Assembly: GCA_038025085.1 (NCBI GenBank)
Contig: CM076139.1
Location: forward strand, 51,316,807 to 51,380,806
Source of the DNA: Tetragonia tetragonoides
Taxonomy: Eukaryota > Streptophyta > Magnoliopsida > Caryophyllales > Aizoaceae
Direction: 5' to 3'
DNA: 64,000 nt
The position numbers and the translations under genes were made by a program. A model generated the notes under the pieces. It did no database searches and was not told the DNA's origin. It saw only the letters and a list, made by a program, of their open reading frames with translations. Below are positions 25,601-37,300 of the stretch, in pieces. Positions within the stretch are counted from its first letter, which is position 1. Each line of letters begins with the position of its first letter.

Positions 25601-28241
25601 ATCATAACTTGTACTTATTCATATCTGTTCTTAATTTTTATTTTTAAAAAGCCAGTCATTAATTGATTGGCATACAATTTCAAATGATGTTGATGCAACT
25701 AAAGATCAGAAATGGACACATAGTGCTACAGGACAGTATCCCCTCTAAACTTGGCAAACTTGATCTAGGGTATATGGAATCTGCCTTAGCAGTCGTTCAT
25801 GTAATGAATGGCTTGTAATCAGGCTCCCAAAATCAGGACGAAACTCTTTAAAGTGAACATAACACCAAGTGTGTAATGCACCTTTTTAACTCATTGTCTA
25901 GAAACTGAGCAACATATATCTTTCAGCAGTGCTTCCTGTAGCAAAAATAGTTCTACTGTTTGTGCAACTCTTTGAGACAAAGATACCCAAAAAGTGGGTT
26001 TCATACACACATTGGTCTCAGTGATTTGAAGGAATTCAAGCTTCAGGTGGAAGCACTTGCAGATAACATTTTTCATTTGAATTGTCTGATTTATTCACTG
26101 AAAACACACTTTTAACGGTAGCTATAGTAACTGTAACTCCTCTCTTTTCTCCCCTCCCTTTTCCCTCATATATAGCTCTATTTATTTAGTTAGCTAGTTA
26201 GTTAGCTTACTATTCATCAATCGTTCATACAATCATCAACTCATTCATTCACGCATTCAACTGCTTTCAACTGTTAATCCAAAATGTGGATAAGCTTCTA
26301 TAAATATGAGACAGCAACTTCTTCCCTTGAAAATTAATGGTGGCAGAGAGTTGATCCGTAAGAACATTATGGTACTTGGTTAAAGCCACAAAAGGATCAA
26401 TTCGGCTTCTTGGTGTTGTACAAATTAGCAATATACTTGAATTATAGGCAATTTGATTTTTTAAAGAAATACTTGGTGATTCGATGGTACCTCTTCAAGC
26501 TGCATGATGGACTGCGAAGCTCCAGCAGCATCGAGTGGAAGAATATTATAAGGTGCATATATGTTTTGCTTCTCTTCGACATCTCTGGCAGCAGCAATAA
26601 TCTACGCATACAAAACAGATTTTTGGTTCAGGCATTTTATCAAACAGGGAGTGGGCAAGCTTAAAAAAATTTGGGAACCCACCTCAGGAGCAACTTCTTC
26701 GACTTTTTCTGTCTTGTTGACGGCACAAAGGACTTCAAACAGAACTCCGGCTGTTTGATAAGCTTTCCCAAGCTGAGCTCTGTCTGCCTGCTCACCTTGA
26801 TCGAGAGCTCGAATGTACTGGGAGTAGTAGTGTTGGTAGTAACTCTCGATTTCCCGAGCATCAGTCTTTTTGACACGATTGGCAAGACTTGCAGCATTGT
26901 CCTGTTCAACAATTACCTCGTTAAATTCAAAGACAAACCCTTCAAACCCTCTCAGTATTTGAACCCAAATGCAGCAGAATTTTGCCAAATTTAATTAGAG
27001 AAATTGGTACCAGGTACTATTCCAAATTAGGAAGCACACTTATGAAGGGGGAAAGTAACTCCATTTGATTTGTCCTATCAAAAAAAAAACTCCATTTGTG
27101 ATTGAAAAATGATTGAAGGCTGGATATAATTTTACAGTTTCTGGTATTATTCATACATTGCAATGCACTAGGAGTCTAGGAGGAGGGGGTTTAAGTTGTT
27201 GGGTTTGAACTTGGGTGGGGAGGTATTAGTTTGTTTTGTGTTAGTGTCTAAAGTCAATAATGTTCTTTAACTTGTACTCATTAAAATGAGAAAACTTGTC
27301 TTATTTTCAAAATGTAAACATGTAAATGATGTATCCTATATATATTTTTTAAACTCTTTGCAGTTTAAAGTGAGACTATAAAGTCGAAAATAGACATATT
27401 TTAATAAGTCTGGCGAGTAAAAAAGGTGATTATAATTGCAATTTTGCTCTTTTTTTATTTTCATTTGAGTAATTATACACATTGAAAAAATATATGTCAT
27501 TGATACTCCTCCAATCTCCAAATATTGAAACCAACCCAAATTAAGGAAGATATAAAAACAAGTTTTCCTATGCCAACAAAAAAAAATTGTTTCCTTTTGT
27601 CTTCCTATATTCCAATTTCCATGCATTCATTAACAGAAGTAGTATTCAATAGCAACATTCAAATAGTCAAATATCCAAAATGCCCCTTTTCAACTGGCTC
27701 CATTAAAGCAATAGAGTAAGAAATTCATAACATTCACAAACAGAAAAAGCGCGCGAACAAATTAAGGCAATAAAGTCATGAAGATACAAGCAAGAGGATA
27801 AGTCACAAAAGAGTATGACAATTACCCGCTCTAATCTTTGCAAGAGACCAGTCTTGAATTGCCTCACACCACGCCCCGTAGAGTTCGGATCCAATCTATG
27901 CGCTTTCTCAAACGCATAAAACCGACCTAATTTTATCCAAATTAAAACACAAATACACACCAAAATCACAATATAATCAGAAACTCCAAAACTCAAATCA
28001 AACACCGAAAACTTAAAAAACTCAAAAATTGAACAACAGTGAAGAACGAACAGAGATAGGCAACACGAGGGCGCTCATTCTCGATCTCGCTAGCAACACG
28101 GAGAATGGGAACAATGGAGACGAGAGACGACGGGACAACTTCGTGGTCGAAAACCTCGGTCGAGAAGTTCGTAATCGCCGTGTTTCTCGACGGCCTTCTT
28201 GTTAGGCTTTGTGGCCCCTCGTTCCCTGACGACGTGGACAT
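7869..28241 (-). CDS. CALS5: callose synthase 5-like (1,3-beta-glucan synthase), 41 exons
   Basis: Plasma-membrane enzyme that polymerises glucose from UDP-glucose into (1,3)-beta-glucan. The assembled exons total 5733 nt, 1910 residues plus stop; Arabidopsis CALS5 is about 1920. The N-terminus ([11 protein letters not shown].. then [29 protein letters not shown]) is the Vta1-like region of callose synthases, followed by the FKS1 domain ([15 protein letters not shown]) and the glucan synthase domain with [32 protein letters not shown] and RATG at about residues 1598-1601, a candidate UDP-glucose site. Many hydrophobic membrane spans occur, and it ends [10 protein letters not shown]. The N-terminal sequence and the tail fit CALS5 better than CALS1-4. 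The start is the first in-frame ATG (28241). In Arabidopsis CALS5 serves pollen exine and callose wall formation. Exon lengths and phases all agree; one donor is damaged (see 18509-18590). Confidence 0.9.
8711..8770. repeat. (AAAAAT)n simple repeat in CALS5 intron 39
   Basis: An A-rich tract with about six AAAAAT-type units, flanked by poly-A. It produces artificial Phe/Leu and Lys/Asn frames. Confidence 0.9.
13616..14080. repeat. tandem duplication in CALS5 intron 30
   Basis: Two diverged copies, about 13616-13848 and 13849-14080, share TGTCCATCAATRATG, CGGAAAACTTTCTA-type, GTCCCTCTATAGATAA and CCGCAAAGAACTCT blocks in the same order. The copy next to exon 31 supplies the real splice acceptor. 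Confidence 0.85.
15161..15412 (-). mobile_element. 5'-truncated LINE tail in CALS5 intron 27
   Basis: Read on the minus strand there is a short frame typical of the end of plant LINE ORF2 ([16 protein letters not shown], ending CHWRDL and a stop), then a 3' UTR and a tail of TAAA units (plus strand TTTATTTATTTATTTT at about 15157-15176). GGTTTTAT occurs at both edges (about 15154 and 15413), a plausible target duplication. It has the same orientation as the host gene. Confidence 0.65.
15632..15794 (+). mobile_element. tRNA-derived SINE in CALS5 intron 27
   Basis: The head looks tRNA-like: box A region TAACTCAGCTGGTAAG and box B region GTTTCGAGTCCCC. It ends in an A-rich tail (CTAAAAAAACAAA). 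The 13 bp target duplication AGTTGTGCAAAGT flanks it (15619-15631 and 15795-15807), which is good evidence for insertion. Confidence 0.85.
15990..16150 (+). repeat. possible degraded SINE
   Basis: Box A-like CCTAGTGGTAAGGAG and box B-like GGTCATAGATTCAATG stand about 30 bp apart in intron 27. No target duplication was found, so this is tentative. Confidence 0.3.
18509..18590 (-). other. CALS5: CALS5 intron 21 with lost 5' splice site
   Basis: Exon 21 must end at 18591 (..GAC AG) and exon 22 must start at 18508 (G GAG ATG..) to keep the conserved [12 protein letters not shown]. The acceptor ATACAG is normal. The donor reads CAG/GAAAGG where CAG/GTAAAGG would be canonical, so one T appears deleted. 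Reading through hits TGA after four codons. Confidence 0.75.
18960..19095 (+). repeat. SINE-like repeat in CALS5 intron 19
   Basis: Contains CCGAGGGCAGGGTCTGGGGA and GTACGCAACCTTACCCC, a block found in many dispersed plant tRNA-derived SINEs. Family assignment is from memory and no clear target duplication was seen. Confidence 0.5.
20455..28241 (-). other. CALS5: CALS5 exons 1-15
   Basis: Exons in transcript order: 28241-28052, 27926-27826, 26901-26683, 26601-26491, 24968-24840, 24696-24604, 24434-24343, 24215-24089, 23993-23856, 23763-23687, 23586-23508, 23426-23301, 23213-23099, 21985-21651, 20507-20455. All introns are GT-AG except the one after exon 5, which is GC-AG (donor CAG/GCACAT). 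Exons 1-9 hold the cytosolic Vta1-like and FKS1 regions; exons 12-15 hold the first membrane spans. The longer introns (24969-26490, 21986-23098, 20508-21650, 26902-27825) show no recognised gene. Confidence 0.87.
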
Positions 28242-29246
28242 TTTTTCAGTTCCTCTTTTTTCTCTCTCCTCTATGTTACTCGACAATTGTCTTCAATTTT
28301 GATCTGATTGAGCAGAAATGGAAACATACCAAGCTTTAGTTTGTATTATCAGAGCAGATAAAGGACAAGTTTGTGTGAAAAACGTCTGGACATCCGTAAA
28401 ATAAGGAAAAGAAAATCTAAGTGAGAATTGAATGAAATCGAACGAAAATCAGCAACGAACGATACAAAATCAATGAATTTGATCATAGCGAAACTTTCGA
28501 AGAATTTGATCAGAGTGAAATTTTTGAAGAATTTGATCAGAGTGAAATTGAAGAATTTGATCAAAATGCTCGAGGATTTGAAGTTTTTAGGTTAAAAAAC
28601 AGGGAGAAAAAATGTACTAATTCAAAACAGAAACGCAACAATTGCGATTTTCATCGAGACGATCAGCTAAATACGATACAAAATGAAGAATTTGAGTCGA
28701 TGACTTGAAATCTTTTAGGTTAACGGAAAAAATGATGAGAAAAACTAGAGCTCAAAACAGAGAGGCAACAATGGCGATACTCTTAGATAAAATTAACAAA
28801 GCAAAATCAAGAAGCAGAGGTGAATAAATCGGAAGAATGATAAAACAACACGACTAAAGTGAAGTTCAATCAATTTGATCAAATTGTTAACAGATTTAGT
28901 TTTTAGGTTTATATTGATTTTTTAGGTTTACAGGAAAAACAATGGAGCTGAAAACAGAGACGTGACAATGGCGATATTGTTCGACAAATTAACAATAACA
29001 AACTCAAGAAAACAGAGAGGAGAGATAACTCACAGTAAATGAAGCTAAGAGTAGCAGAAACTTTGATTTTCGTGACCTGGAACATCAAGAAAGTGGAGAA
29101 GAAGAAGCCATGATCATGATTCTCTGTTTGTGTTTTCGAGAGGAGAGAGAAAATAAAAATGGAGGTTGAAGGAGACAGAAAGGAGGCATAAAAGAGGAGA
29201 GTCGAGGAGAGTCGAGGAGAGAGAGTGGGAAGAGATGGACGGACAC
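28242..29246. promoter_or_regulatory. CALS5: CALS5 upstream region
   Basis: Holds the 5' UTR and proximal promoter of CALS5 by position. Short tandem repeats GAATTTGATCAGAGTGAAAT lie at about 28475-28570, and three looser copies of a 140-190 bp unit (each with ACAGAGRNRNRACAATGGCGAT-like blocks) lie at about 28570-28990. No TATA box or transcription start could be fixed. Confidence 0.45.
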
Positions 29247-29587
29247 AATTCGCGGATGAGAGAGAGAGAGAGAGAGAAAGTCTGTTACATAAGGGAGTCT
29301 TGAATGTTGATGGCTGTCTGAATAACTAACTGTGAGAACGAATGAGTGGAAGTCCCGCTCTTTTGCTCCTTTTTCTACTCCTTTCTTTTTTCTTTTTATT
29401 TAATTTTACTTCTCTTTACTTTTTTTTTTTTTTCTTCCCCTTTTTTCTCTTTTCCTTTTTAGTTATTACATCATACATGTCCTGTAACTTTTAGGTGTAA
29501 AATTACTTCTTAAGTGTCTATGAGTTGGAGATAACTAAAATGTGGGATCTTAATTGCCTTATTGGCATTTTCTTTCTTTCTTTTATT
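29247..29587. repeat. left copy of a long duplication flanking the LTR element
   Basis: Starts AATTCGCGGATGAG, runs through a GA microsatellite (about 29256-29277) and TGTTGATGGCTGTCTG, and ends TTTCTTTCTTTTATT exactly where the LTR begins. The right copy is 33718-34081. Confidence 0.9.
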
Positions 29588-30456
29588 ATGCTTTAAAATT
29601 TAATATTGGGACTTTTATTATTATTTGTTAGATGCCTAACTTTTATTCGGTAATATTTATTTGTATACCAATTAAAAGGCTCTAACAAGTGAATAGTTGA
29701 AGTGTCCTTTTATCTGCATAAAATATTTTATCTTAATATTTGATTTATTATTTGATGACTATCTAAAACGGTTTTATTAATATTCAATGATGGTTGATAA
29801 ATGTATTGGTTTGTAACAGTTATTATATTTAAACAATTCATTCTCATCTACTTAATGAGTTTGAGGAGTTACAATTTCTCCATTATTATGGTGGATGATA
29901 AATAAGATTTTATGACCCTTTAATGGTCATGATATAACACTATATAAATAGTGGCTTGGTGGTGTTTTGGATGGAACAATTTTGACGTGGTGTTTGAGCA
30001 TATATTTATGCTCCCAAAACATGGCTTTTTATTATCTATGATTTCTATATGAAACACTTTATATTGAGAGTACACAAAATACTAGTAGTTTTGAGCATAG
30101 GTGATTCGGTGGTTCGGGAGAGCTATTGGTCGCACATATAGCTTTCAACGGGTTGTTGTATCTGAGGTGGAGAACGCCATGATAACAAATTAAAGCCTCG
30201 TGCAGGAGGGGCGTTTCTTCTCCACGGAAAGTGTCCAACATGCCTCAACTCATAATCCCAACTAAAACAGGCTAATTCTAACATTTACTCTCTTTTATTT
30301 ATGTTGTTGTTCTATTGATCATATTGATGTATTTGAGTGTTTCATTTACGAGAATTGTACTTGTATTGTTATTATATATGTTGATGAATAAAGTTCGAGG
30401 TATGTTAAATTGACAGAAATTTCATTCCCCTATTTATTCGAATAAATTTTCCAACA
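29585..30456 (+). repeat. 5' LTR, missing first 9 bases
   Basis: Begins at ATTATGCTTTAAAAT, while the 3' LTR has TGTTGAAAA before that point. Ends CCAACA at 30456. Confidence 0.88.
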
Positions 30457-32024
30457 GTCGTGGAGAAGAAAAAGTTGGAATTTCTATCAATTTGACATAT
30501 GTATACATATATAATGTTTTCTCATATACATGAAACCAATTGATTGGAATTTTGGTCGAAATTATTTACTCATTGGTATGTGTGTCATTAAAGTGCCATG
30601 ATATCATTTGTACCTCCATGCTTTGTAATTGACCTTATTTGCTTATACCAAACGTGGTGCTAATGATAACTTATTTATTGTTGGTATTCCTCCCAAACTT
30701 TGGATGTACATGTATATACCAATGTTACGTGTTGAATTTACAGTAGCTAACGCATGACGATGATGATGTTCATATAATTATTTGTACATATCTCCGGTCC
30801 TATTTTTATAAGGAAAGACTACCTTGTGGTTATTTATCTCTGGTGATGTTTAGCTTCTTCATGTTGAATTTTTATTTGTTGGAAATCGGTTATTCACTTA
30901 ATGGCATGGATGAAGATGCTACTTGTGGAGTTTAATTCTATTTCTATGATTGTTTAGTCATGTTTGTATATATATAGCTATGGAGACATATCTATGTGAC
31001 TGAAAATGATATTCTCGTAAGTTTGTAGCCTTGGATGTATGTTGAGAGAAATATTTCACTGACATTTAGCTCATATGTATGTATATAAAGGCTTGCTTAT
31101 AGATGCATCATGTTTATTTATTTATACTTATATATAAACAATGATATGGTCATGTAAATAATATGGAGGCATGTTTATGACATATATGCGTTATATATAA
31201 GATAACATATGGTATGTTGAGCATGAATGAATCATAATGATCCTATTGTCTAAATTGGCAGTGTAATATAAGCATTTACTTCCATTTTTTTTTTATGGAG
31301 ATGATTTTAAGGTGGAGGTTTCATTTTGATTAGTTAAATAGTGTATTGCAAGTGGTTGTTATGATCCGTATGAAATCATAACTTTTGTTATGTTGTTGGC
31401 TCTATGCAATTACTAAGGAGGTCAAATGTTTGATTATAATTATTTATTTATTTTTATCCCCAAGGGTTTGATTATTGAATGTGGGTATAATGGCATATAG
31501 TGTAACCCCCAACATTGATATACTGTTATCAAAAGCTTTGCCCAGTAGTTTATATTGGTGATATTGTAGTTCATAAGAAACACAACCTTCTTTATGATGA
31601 TTAGTAAGTGTGGGGGTTTTATGTAATTGGTGAAATAAATACATTTAATGTGTTATAGCCCATAAATTGATGTGTTCAACATTTTATCATGAGCAAAGCA
31701 TATGCTTTGCAAATGTGGGGGTTGAATTATTTTTGGTGATCCATGTGATATCTAGAAGTTATATTATGCTCATTGAAATTCTTCAACTACAAGAGTATGT
31801 TGGCATGCCGAGTATTAAAATTTTTAGAGGGTGAATTAAATATTTGTTGGATGCCCTCGTTGATTATAACTAAAAGTTCACAGAAGTGCATGCAAATGTG
31901 TGTATATATACTTATGTATAATTTTCTGGTCTTGTGACAGAAAAATTATGGAATTTGATGTGCATCAAGAAGAAATAAAAAGTGGTGCATTCAAAGAGAT
32001 GTGGGTTAAAAGGCATAAAATGAA

Positions 32025-32171
32025 AATTAGCAAAAAGCTAATTGTTGAGATTGATGATTTGAAATCATTAAACATTATATGATGTCATAATGGACATAAA
32101 GTGAAAATTAGCATAAAAGCTAATTGTGTGGTTGTTATGGACATAAACTAAAAATTAGCTAAAAGCTAATT
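32025..32171. repeat. three AATTAGC/GCTAATT hairpins inside the LTR element
   Basis: Perfect 7 bp arms AATTAGC and GCTAATT occur at 32025-32043, 32106-32125 and 32153-32171 with A-rich 5-6 nt loops. Related text (GGACATAAA, TGAAAATTAGC) precedes them, so they derive from tandem duplication. Confidence 0.85.
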
Positions 32172-32838
32172 TTATCGTTGAGGGGAATGAGACTGAAGCC
32201 TACAATGTAGTCAACTCAGTGGAAACCCGTCTCCAGAGGTATGGCGATCCCATGAATGGAGTTCAACAGGTAATAACGAAACTGATGGGTGGCTCGGAGA
32301 GCACAAATAATATTTATATATTTTTACGGAGTATTTCGGGTCTCATTCCTATGGCGAGTGCTCTCATAAACCACGACGATTTAAGGCTGAGGTATATTTA
32401 AATTATTTACTATTGATGAAATTAAAATACCTCTTAATGGACCCAACGATAGTTTGTGTGGGGGTGATGGTCTCGGATCACCCTTGGAGGGTTCCCCTAT
32501 GTGAGTGTGGTGGTGTGGTCGCCACTGTGGGACTTTAGGCTATCCCTAATGACACTCATGAAATCAGATGCAGTGCGCATGATCGGAATCGCGCCCCACC
32601 GATAGAACCCGAGTAATTGCTCGTACTGTGTGTGTTGTGGGTCCAAGCCTGATTTAAGGGGTCAAGTTCAAAACATTTATGTTACTTCGACTCTTTCGGG
32701 TGTAAGCTCATTTACACTAAGTGTAGGTTCAAACCCAAAAGGTACCTATACCTATTGCACAGTATTATATGCTCACTATATATAACTTGAGTTTTATACT
32801 ATTATTATATTTATTAAATTGTAAATCATGTGGGGGAT

Positions 32839-33718
32839 TGTTGAAAAATTATGCTTTAAAATTTAATATTGGGACTTTTATTATTATTTGTTAGATGCCT
32901 AACTTCTATTCGGTAACATTTATTTGAATACCAATTTAAAGGCTCTAATAAGTGAATAGTTTAGTGTCCTTTTATCTACATAAAATATTTTGTCTTAATA
33001 TTTGATTTATTATTTGATAACTATCTAAAACGGTTTTTATTAATATTCAATGATGGTTGATAAATGTTTGGTTTGTAACAGTTTCTACATTTAAACAATT
33101 CATTCTCATCTACTTAATGAGTTTGAGTTGTTACAATTTCTCTATTATTATGGTGGATGGTAAATGAGATTTTATGACCCTTTAATGGCCATGATATAAC
33201 ACTATATAAATAGTGGCTTGGTGGTGTTTTGGATGGAACAATTTTGACGTGGTGTTTGAGCATATATTTGTGCTCCCAAAACATGGCTTTTTATTATCTA
33301 TGATTTCTATATGAAACACTTTATATTGAGAGTATACAAAATACTAGTAGTTTTGAGCATGAGCGATTCGATGGTTCGGGAGAGCTATTGGCCGCACCTA
33401 TAGCTTTCAACGGGTTGTTGTATTTGAGGTGGAGAACGCCATGATAACAAATTAAAGACTCGTGCAGGAGGGGCATTTCTTCTCCACGGAAAGTGTCCAA
33501 CATGCCTCAACCCATAATCCCAACTAAAACAGGCTAATTCTAACCTTTACTCTCTTTTATTTATGTTGTTGTTCTATTGATCATATTGATGTATTTGAGT
33601 GTTTCATTTACAAGAATTATACTTGTAATGTTATTATATATGTTGATGAATAAAATTTGAGGTATGTTAAATTGACAGAAATTTCATTCTCCTATTTATT
33701 CGAATAAATTTTTCAACA
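32839..33718 (+). repeat. 3' LTR
   Basis: Intact TGTTG start and CAACA end, 880 bp, highly similar to the 5' LTR, which suggests a fairly recent insertion. Confidence 0.9.
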
Positions 33719-33725
33719 ATTCGCG

Positions 33726-33785
<60 letters not shown>

Positions 33786-34081
33786 TATTAGAGAAGGGAG
33801 TCTTGAATGTTGATGGCTGTCTGAATAACTAACTGTGAGAACGAATGAGTGGAAGTCCCGCTCTTTTGCTCCTTTTCCTACTCCTTTCTTTTTTCTTTTT
33901 ATTTAATTTTACTTCTCTTTTTTTTTTCTTCCCCTTTTTTCTCTTTTCCTTTTTAGTTATTACATCATACATGTCCTGTAACTTTTAGGTGTAAAATTAC
34001 TTCTTAAGTGTCTATGAGTTGGAGATAACTAAAATGTGGGATCTTAATTGCCTTATTGGCATTTTCTTTCTTTCTTTTATT
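33718..34081. repeat. right copy of the long flanking duplication
   Basis: Repeats 29247-29587, with a longer GA run (about 33727-33783). After its end the sequence goes on as TTTTTTCTTTTGTAG, presumably the original host continuation. Confidence 0.9.
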
Positions 34082-34393
34082 TTTTTCTTTTGTAGTTTTC
34101 GAATAATGTATGTGCGAGAAGCGACAAAGTATTAACTGAGTTTTATTTTCTATTCTTCAAATCTTGTAACATGTAAGCTCTAATATATGATAGGACTCTT
34201 TTAGTGAAAGGAGGGAATCATTATCTTAGGGTGCGTTCTATAGAGCTTCTTCGGTCAGTTTAGTTCAGTTCAGTTGAGGGGTAGTCACACATAAGTACGG
34301 CTCGGTTTAGTATTGTTCAATTCAATTCAGTGATGTTCAATTCAATTCAGTTTAGTAGTGTTCAATTATTATTACTACTACTGCTGCTACTAC

Positions 34394-37300
34394 TTTTTTT
34401 TGGAGGAATTGAGCGGCCATTTTATTCATCCACTAGGGGAAAATAGAATCAAATGTATACACACAGGGTATGGCCTGTTACTCACAAAAAGCAAACCCTC
34501 AAAAAGAAAACCTCACGAACCATCCTACAGAACAAAGCTACGGCCACAGAGAATTAATCAAGCAGAGCCTCCATCTTTGGATGTCGCTAAGGCCTCTAGT
34601 ATGACAGTGGAGCATCCGGATACAGACAAAATTCTTGGTCTGTCTTGTAATCTGATCAACAGTACTAGTATGCTCTTTGAAAATACGAGCATTCCTCTCA
34701 GCCCAAAGGCAATATATGGTAGCAGTGAGGGAGCATCTACGTCTTCTTTTCTCCCAAGTAGCCCCCCTCGTGGTTTTATGAAACCACCTTAGCACCTGAG
34801 AGAGACCAGCAGGGCTTCTGTGGAGACCCAACCAGTTAAGGATATTACCCCAGGCTTGCGCAGAGATAGGACATTGAAAGAAAAGGTTCTCCACAGTTTC
34901 ATTATCAGCTTTACAAAGCACACACCAGTTAACCATGACCATCCCACGCTTGCACAGGTTATCAATGGTGGGAATAGCATTGCCATAGCAGCAATATGGG
35001 AGTGACGGCTAAGTGAGGCAGAGTCCCAAAGTGCTCTGTGCCAACAGAGTCCCAAAGTGCTCTGTGCCAGCAGACCTCCCTCATGTCGCCCCTGAAGTAG
35101 GAGTACGCAGTCTTGACGGAGAATTTATTATCCCTACTCTAGCTAGCTAGCAAGTCTTTAGCCTCTTGAACTCCTCCAGTTTGCATTATATACTCATCCC
35201 GAAGTTTAAGGATTTTCTTCCAGCCCCAAGATTCCCCTTTCTTTTGGGCACAATTCCAAAAAGATGTATGCTTTAGATAATATTTTTTTATCCAATCAAC
35301 CCAAGCAGAGTCTTGATTAGACTCAATTTTCCAAATCCATTTCACAGCTAGCGCCTTATTCCAGCTAAGAGTTTCTTTGATGTTAAAACCCCCATATGTT
35401 TTGTCTCTACAAATTTTGTCCCAACTCATAAAGACAATCCTCCTGCCGCCATCTTTATAATTCCACAAGAAAGCTCTGCAAATTTGCTCAATTTTCTTGA
35501 GTAAATTTTTAGGCAGCAAAAAAGCTGAGCACCAGATGTTTTGTACTCCAAAAATCACAGAATTTATCAGGCTAGCTTTACCTCCATAAGAAAGGGAACT
35601 AGTGGCTCAGTGCTAGATTTTCCTTTCAATTTTGTCAATAAGAGGCTTGAACATGCTCATGGTGAGCTGAGCAGAGTGGATAGGCAGCCCAAGATATCTA
35701 AAAGACATTTCTCCTTCAGCAAAACTAGTCTCATCCAAGATTTTCTTCTTGTCAGCAGGGTTAAGGCCACCACAGTAAACGTTTGTTTTCTGGGGTTTAG
35801 CCTCAAGGCCAGAGATAGCAGCAAAATTCTCCAAACACGAGACAACAATGTTAATAGAGCCAGCATCTCCTCGGGTGAAGATGAGGAGGTCATCGGCAAA
35901 GCAGAGATGATTGAGAGATATCCTAGAGCACTGAGGATGCCAATGAAACTCCCTAGTACCAGCACAATTCCTAAGAATTCTAGAGAGGACTTCCATGCTT
36001 AACACAAACAGATAAGGGGAGATGGGTTCCCCTTGCCTTAAACCTCGCTTCCCTTCAAAAAACCATGCAATCCCCCATTCATACTGATAGAGAATCTGGA
36101 CGAGTTGATACTGGCCATGATCCACTGAACAAATTTTTTAGGGAAGCCATAATAATTGAGAACAAACTCAAGAAACTGCCAGTTCAAGCTGTCATAGGTT
36201 GTTTTGATGTCAACTTTAATAATAGCTCTCGGAGAAATATTACTTCTGCCATAATGTTTTGCAAGGTCGTGAGCAAGGGCTATATTGTCAAATAAGCTAC
36301 GACCCTTGATGAACGCAGATTGCTCCTTCCCAACCAGCTTATCAAGGCAATCTTGGATCCTATTAGTCAGGATCTTAGAAATGGATTTATACAAAACCGT
36401 ACAGCAAGCAATGGGACGGAATTGAGTTACACTGTCAGTCACTTTAGTCTTGGGAACAAGGGAGATAGAAGTACAGTTGACCTGCTTTAGAAGCTTCCCA
36501 ATGCTGAAAAAATCATGAACAGCTTTGCATATATCCTTACCCACAATTCCCCACGCTTTTTTTAAGAATGCAGAGGAGAACCCATCTGGCCCAGGGCTTT
36601 TTCCATCAGGAATAGCAAAAAGACAGGCTTTTATTTCTTCATCGGAGACATGCTTGATAAGTTGCTCTCCCATATCAGTAGAGAGGGTGGCACCAACAGT
36701 AATAATAGAAGAGTCAAAAGGGCGGCATGATATTCAGTGTCCAAGAGACTCTGGTAAAAATCAATGAAGGCATTACAAACATTTTCTTTACCAATCCTCA
36801 TAATACCATCTTTATCAAGAATTTTGTTAACATTCCCTCTGGCTCTGTGCTCCGCAACTTTGGCATGAAAGTAACTAGTATTCTCATCTGTTAACTGAAC
36901 ATCAATGATTTTAACTCGCTGGTAGAGAGAGCTGAGCTCAAATTTTCTCAATCTGAGGAACTTGTCTCTTAGAACTCGTTCCTTGTTGAGAAGAGTGGAG
37001 TTCAAGGGCTGTTGTTGAATGTCGTTTTGCGTGGCACTCCACTTACTCTGAACAACCAAGTACTTCTCAGTGATGCAAGAATAGCCTTCTTTATGAAGTT
37101 TCTTCGGTTTAGGTTTGAGGAGCTTGAGTTTACTAGTGATCTGGTACATTTTGCAGCATGTAATATTATTATTCCAAACCCTCTCCACAAGAGGAAGAAA
37201 CTGGGGGCTTCCGTCCAACAATTCATGAATTTGAAACTTTTAGGACCATATCTATCGTCATTCTCAAGAGTAAGCAGCCCCGGGGAGTGGTCAGAAACCC

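Larger units (their letters stand above)
29585..33718 (+). mobile_element. LTR retrotransposon without recognisable coding capacity
   Basis: Two near-identical LTRs (29585-30456 and 32839-33718) flank a 2.4 kb interior. The LTR termini are TGTTG and CAACA. A polypurine tract (TGTGGGGGA) lies directly before the right LTR. The interior has no gag, protease, RT or integrase frame, so it would depend on another element (LARD-like). The sequence after the left LTR does not match the usual initiator-Met primer site. The left LTR lacks its first nine bases. Confidence 0.8.

Noticed and set aside
34358..34792. plus-strand protein opposite the LINE tail
   Set aside because: Antisense shadow of the RT zinc-binding domain frame on the minus strand.
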